7,881 nucleotides of DNA from an uncultured Solirubrobacterales bacterium (lineage in GTDB: Bacteria; Actinomycetota; Thermoleophilia; Solirubrobacterales; Solirubrobacteraceae): contig CAJBXY010000078.1 in assembly GCA_903959665.1 (NCBI GenBank), positions 1-7,881 on the forward strand, in the 5' to 3' direction. Of the stretch, positions 5,015-7,881 are shown piece by piece (the stretch's first letter is position 1; every line of letters starts with the position of its first letter). Below the pieces are notes generated by a model. It ran no database searches, was not told the DNA's origin, and worked only from the letters and a program-made list of their open reading frames with translations. The translations under genes were made by a program, and so were the position numbers.

Positions 5015-5469
5015 TATCCGGCCGCGGTGGCCAAGTTGTCGCGGAGCGCTTCGAGCGCGGGCCTGTAACCGTCAACGCCTTGGCCACTGACGGTCGTCAG
5101 GCAGATCTCACTGATTACCGATGTCCGCCGGAATTCCTCGCGGTTTTGGATGTCGCTGAGGTGAACTTCCACCGCTGGCAGAGCGGTGATCTCGAGCGCA
5201 TCACGGATTGCGTAGGAGTAGTGAGTCCAAGCCCCAGGATTGATCACAATGCCGTCTGCGACGTCGTGGACGCGGTGAAGGTATTCGACGAGCTCGCCTT
5301 CGAAGTTGGTCTGGAAGAACTGCGGCGAGAGTTCGAGCTCAGCGGCAAACTCGCCGATTCGCTGCGTTAGGCGGTCGTAATCAAGGTCGCCGTAAACCTC
5401 GGGGTCGCGCCGACCAAGCTGGTCGAGGTTGACGCCGTGAAGTACTGCGATGCGGTTGTGTGCGAGCAC
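5014..5469 (-). CDS. aroQ: Type II 3-dehydroquinate dehydratase
   Basis: This encodes 151 residues from GTG, a normal length for the type II enzyme that dehydrates 3-dehydroquinate to 3-dehydroshikimate as a dodecamer. HGVNLDQLGRRDPEVYG (11-27) holds the active-site Arg (R21) and the catalytic Tyr26. INPGAWTHYSYAIRDAL (76-92) supplies Asn77 and His83. EVHLSDIQNREEFR (101-114) supplies Glu101, the catalytic His103, Arg110 and Arg114. Three positions differ from the common pattern: GVNLDQLG instead of GPNLNLLG, QTNFEGEL instead of QSNHEGEL, and HLSD instead of HLSN. The catalytic set is intact, so it should be active. It starts 33 bp after aroKB and overlaps pepQ by one base. No Shine-Dalgarno is evident before the GTG, and no better in-frame start exists before the first beta strand. 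Confidence 0.94.
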   Translation of the reverse strand: MLAHNRIAVLHGVNLDQLGRRDPEVYGDLDYDRLTQRIGEFAAELELSPQFFQTNFEGELVEYLHRVHDVADGIVINPGAWTHYSYAIRDALEITALPAVEVHLSDIQNREEFRRTSVISEICLTTVSGQGVDGYRPALEALRDNLATAAG

Positions 5470-5502
5470 GGCAGCCAGTTTGCCACTTCGGGCGGGCGGG
5501 CG

Positions 5503-7038
5503 TCAGGCAGCGAGCTCTTCGATTGCTGCGCGGACCAGCGCCGGCTCGACTTCAACGCCGTAGTGCACCTCGCCCGGCGCGCTGCAGCAGACGAACGGGA
5601 CCGGGCCGCTGAGCCGCTTCTTGTCAAGCGAGGTGGCTGCCAATACCGCTTCGACGTCGAGCTCGGGCAAGCTCGTTGGCAGCCCGGCGTTGGCCAAGAT
5701 GCGCTCGACCTGTTCGCGCAGCTCGGGGGCATCCGAGATCCTCAGCGCAGCCAGCAAACCGAGTGAGATCGCCTCGCCGTGGCGAAGCTGGCTGTAACCG
5801 GTTGCGGCCTCGATCGCGTGGCCGATCGTGTGCCCGAGGTTGAGCTTCTGGCGCGGCCCGCTGTCGCGCTGATCGCTTGCGACGACGGCGAGCTTAATCC
5901 GGGCGCATTCGCGAATGATCTGCTCGTCAACCGGCTCGCCTTCGCTGACGCGCTCCCAGAGCAGACCGCCACCGATCAACGCCGTCTTGACTACCTCCGC
6001 ATAACCGGCGGCCAACTCGTCGGCGGGAAGCGTGGCCAACTTCGCCGGATCGACGAGCACAGCTGCCGGCTGATGGTAGGCGCCGATGTAGTTCTTGGCC
6101 TGCGGCAGGTCGACGCCGGTCTTGCCCCCAAAGGCTGAGTCGACCTGCGCGACGAGCGTCGTTGGAACCTGAACGACGGGAACGCCGCGCTGATAACTGG
6201 CAGCGCAGAACCCGGCGAGATCGCCGACGACGCCACCACCGACGGCAACGATGTGGTCTGCCCTTGTGGCCTGCTGCTCAACGAGCGCGTCCCAGACCGT
6301 CTGCGCGGTCTCCAGCGTCTTGAACTGCTCGCCGGCCTCAAATTCGATCAGGCCCGCGATCTGTGGCACTTGACCGGCGTAAAGTTCGGCAACGTTGCTG
6401 TCGCTGATCACAAAGCGGCGAGAATCTTCAGCGAGCGGCCAGGGCGCGTCGGTCAGTGCCCCCTCGCCGACCCAAACCGGATAGCCGCCGCCCGGGCCGG
6501 CTGCCCAGAGAAGACGCAGCGTGCCGGCGGCGCCGTGAGCCATTGCCACTAGTGAAGGTAGGGCCGCCTCGATCACTGCGGCGTCGCTGCTGGAAAGATT
6601 GGCGTCGCCCAGCTCGCGGTAAACGAATTCACGCTCACGAAAGAGGTATTCAAAGCCGGCGCGGTCTTGGCCGAGCGGTCGATCGCTTCCCTGAATTCGT
6701 TCCCAGGCGACGTCCAAGTCGACGTCGAGGAGGACTGTGACGTGTTCCTCGAGCGCCTCGATTACGGCCGCCGACCCAAGCGAGCCGCCGCCGAGCGAGA
6801 TCACCTGAGGTGGGCCTGCGAGCAGCGCCAGGACCGCCTCCTCCTCCGCTGCTCGAAACGCCGGTTCACCGTGCGCGGCAAAGTGCTGAGCGGCCGTCAG
6901 GCCGCTGCTCTGCTCGATCATTTCGTCGCTGTCGGCGCACGGAATCCCGAGCAGCTCGGCGGCGAGTCTCGCGGCCGTCGTCTTTCCGGCCCCCATGAAG
7001 CCGATGAAGACGAGCGATCTGTTTAGCGCCGGGTCCAT
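5503..7038 (-). CDS. aroKB: Bifunctional shikimate kinase / 3-dehydroquinate synthase
   Basis: This encodes 511 residues from ATG in one uninterrupted frame. Residues 1-165 are shikimate kinase: P-loop GFMGAGKT (13-20), shikimate-binding DSD (36-38), GGG (83-85) and lid arginine R120 in SDRPLG. It phosphorylates shikimate at the 3-OH with ATP. Residues about 175-511 are 3-dehydroquinate synthase, which cyclises DAHP using NAD+ and a divalent metal. The nucleotide loop GGGVVGDLAGF (267-277), PTTLVAQVDSAFGGKTG (292-308) and the metal ligands Glu348 (GYAEVVKT), His403 (LNLGHTIGH) and His420 (RHGEA) are all present, as is the DKK at 472-474. Both halves therefore look active, and they catalyse non-consecutive steps. 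The start lies 16 bp inside the end of aroC, and aroQ follows after 33 bp, so the gene is in the operon. Mycobacteria have separate aroK and aroB at this place. Fused forms are known from other bacteria such as Thermotoga. Confidence 0.95.
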   Translation of the reverse strand: MDPALNRSLVFIGFMGAGKTTAARLAAELLGIPCADSDEMIEQSSGLTAAQHFAAHGEPAFRAAEEEAVLALLAGPPQVISLGGGSLGSAAVIEALEEHVTVLLDVDLDVAWERIQGSDRPLGQDRAGFEYLFREREFVYRELGDANLSSSDAAVIEAALPSLVAMAHGAAGTLRLLWAAGPGGGYPVWVGEGALTDAPWPLAEDSRRFVISDSNVAELYAGQVPQIAGLIEFEAGEQFKTLETAQTVWDALVEQQATRADHIVAVGGGVVGDLAGFCAASYQRGVPVVQVPTTLVAQVDSAFGGKTGVDLPQAKNYIGAYHQPAAVLVDPAKLATLPADELAAGYAEVVKTALIGGGLLWERVSEGEPVDEQIIRECARIKLAVVASDQRDSGPRQKLNLGHTIGHAIEAATGYSQLRHGEAISLGLLAALRISDAPELREQVERILANAGLPTSLPELDVEAVLAATSLDKKRLSGPVPFVCCSAPGEVHYGVEVEPALVRAAIEELAA

Positions 7039-7881
7039 GCGATCCGCTCGCAGTAGCTCGCCAGCGCCGCGCGCGCATCGTCAATGTGATCGCCGCCAAA
7101 CTTCTCACGGTAGGCGTCGGCAAGCACGAAGGCCACCATCGCCTCGGCGACGACACCAGCTGCAGGCACGGTGCACGAGTCGGTCCGCTCGCGCAGCGCC
7201 TCGGCCGGCTCGCGCGTGCTGATGTCAACCGAGCGCAGCGGCTTCGTCAGCGTTGGCAGCGGCTTCATCGCGCCCTGAGCGATCAGCGGCTCTCCGGTGG
7301 TCATGCCACCTTCGAGGCCGCCGGAGCGGTTCGTTTCACGGTAGTAGCCGCGCTGATCGGAGTAGAAGATCTCGTCGTGAGCTTCAGATCCTGGGCGGGC
7401 AGGAAGATCCCACCCGTCGCCGAGCGACGCCCCCTTGACGGCTTGAATTGAGCAGATCGCTCCGGCAATCTGACCGTCGAGCCGCGTCTGCCAAGAGATG
7501 TGCGAGCCGACTCCGGGGACGAGGCCGAAGACGACAACCTCGAAGGTGCCTCCGATCGACTCGTTCGCTTTGCGCTGGACGTTGATGTGCTCGACCATCT
7601 GCGCGCTGACCTCTGCGTCGAGGCAGCGGACCGGGTCATCATCGACGACTTCGAAGTCACCAACGGTGAGCGGCTCGCTGCGCGGCTGCGTTGCAACCGT
7701 GCCGATGCGAACCACGTGCGAACGGACGGTCACGCCCATTGCCTCAAGGAATTGCCGGCAGAGCGCGCCGCCGGCAACTCTTGCGGCGGTCTCTCGAGCG
7801 CTGGCGCGTTCAAGGATGTCGCGAATGTCGCTCGCCCCGTACTTCCAGGCGCCAACGAGATCGGCGTGACCCGGCCGCGGC
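7023..7881 (-). CDS. aroC: Chorismate synthase, C-terminal part (cut by window edge)
   Basis: The visible frame gives 285 residues and runs off the right edge, so roughly the first 100 residues of a usual 360-400 are missing. The first codon in the window is at 7880. It removes phosphate from EPSP to make chorismate and needs reduced FMN. The visible part begins with RPGHADLVGAWKYG and contains ERASARETAARVAGGAL (24-40 of the fragment), a chorismate synthase signature. It also has SIQAVKGASLGDGWDL, GSEAHDEI, the FMN-site region NRSGGLEGGMTTGEPL, and RTDSCTVPAAGVVAEAMV, the C-terminal signature. No damage is seen. The TAA stop lies 16 bp inside the aroKB start region, so the two overlap. It is the first visible gene of the aro run, and its promoter is outside the window. 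Confidence 0.96.
   Translation of the reverse strand, partial: PRPGHADLVGAWKYGASDIRDILERASARETAARVAGGALCRQFLEAMGVTVRSHVVRIGTVATQPRSEPLTVGDFEVVDDDPVRCLDAEVSAQMVEHINVQRKANESIGGTFEVVVFGLVPGVGSHISWQTRLDGQIAGAICSIQAVKGASLGDGWDLPARPGSEAHDEIFYSDQRGYYRETNRSGGLEGGMTTGEPLIAQGAMKPLPTLTKPLRSVDISTREPAEALRERTDSCTVPAAGVVAEAMVAFVLADAYREKFGGDHIDDARAALASYCERIAWTRR

Noticed and set aside
5490..5500. Three consecutive GGG runs between aroKB and aroQ as a possible G-quadruplex
   Set aside because: Only three GGG runs are present. A fourth is missing and the region is simply very GC-rich.

Overview
This window looks like a chromosomal segment from a high-GC actinobacterium. The signs are GC-rich codon use, frequent GTG starts (four of the seven genes with a visible start on the minus strand), almost no Shine-Dalgarno sites, and the actinobacterial gene order aroC-aroK-aroB-aroQ-pepQ. 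The fused AroK-AroB enzyme and the small HVHGYD cupredoxin-like protein make me lean towards the class Thermoleophilia (Solirubrobacterales or relatives). That placement is inference and would need marker genes.

Layout from left to right. Positions 1-810 form a tRNA neighbourhood: tRNA-Val(GAC) on the minus strand, diverging from tRNA-Cys(GCA) on the plus strand, then a small membrane-anchored cupredoxin-like gene, then tRNA-Gly(GCC). None of the three tRNAs encodes CCA. From about 889 to the end every protein gene is on the minus strand, so the genes are read from right to left.

Positions 7881-3908 carry the shikimate cluster in transcription order: the 3' part of aroC (chorismate synthase, cut by the window edge), a fused shikimate kinase/3-dehydroquinate synthase (aroKB), aroQ (type II dehydroquinase) and an M24 aminopeptidase (pepQ-like). 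The genes overlap or sit 33 bp apart, so this is almost certainly one operon. It covers four steps of chorismate synthesis: AroB makes 3-dehydroquinate, AroQ dehydrates it, AroK phosphorylates shikimate and AroC makes chorismate. aroE and aroA are not in the window. In mycobacteria pepQ is followed by efp and nusB. Here it is followed by a separately promoted gene for a secreted CHAP-PKD protein, a likely cell-wall amidase or endopeptidase.

Positions 2824-889 hold a possible three-gene unit with gaps of 28 and 24 bp: a stand-alone LOV-like PAS protein without the photoactive cysteine, an uncharacterised 232-residue actinobacterial protein, and a divergent ZIP-type metal transporter whose usual metal-binding histidines are replaced. 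The largest gene-free stretch is 2825-3007 (183 bp), which holds a ribosome-binding site and a hairpin that may be a terminator.

I do not see a clearly new multi-gene defence or mobile system. There is no CRISPR array, integrase, insertion sequence or toxin-antitoxin pair. The points most worth a second look are four proteins that keep a known fold but lack a signature residue (ZIP, LOV/PAS, cupredoxin and, more mildly, AroQ), the unknown gene between PAS and ZIP, and the missing efp.
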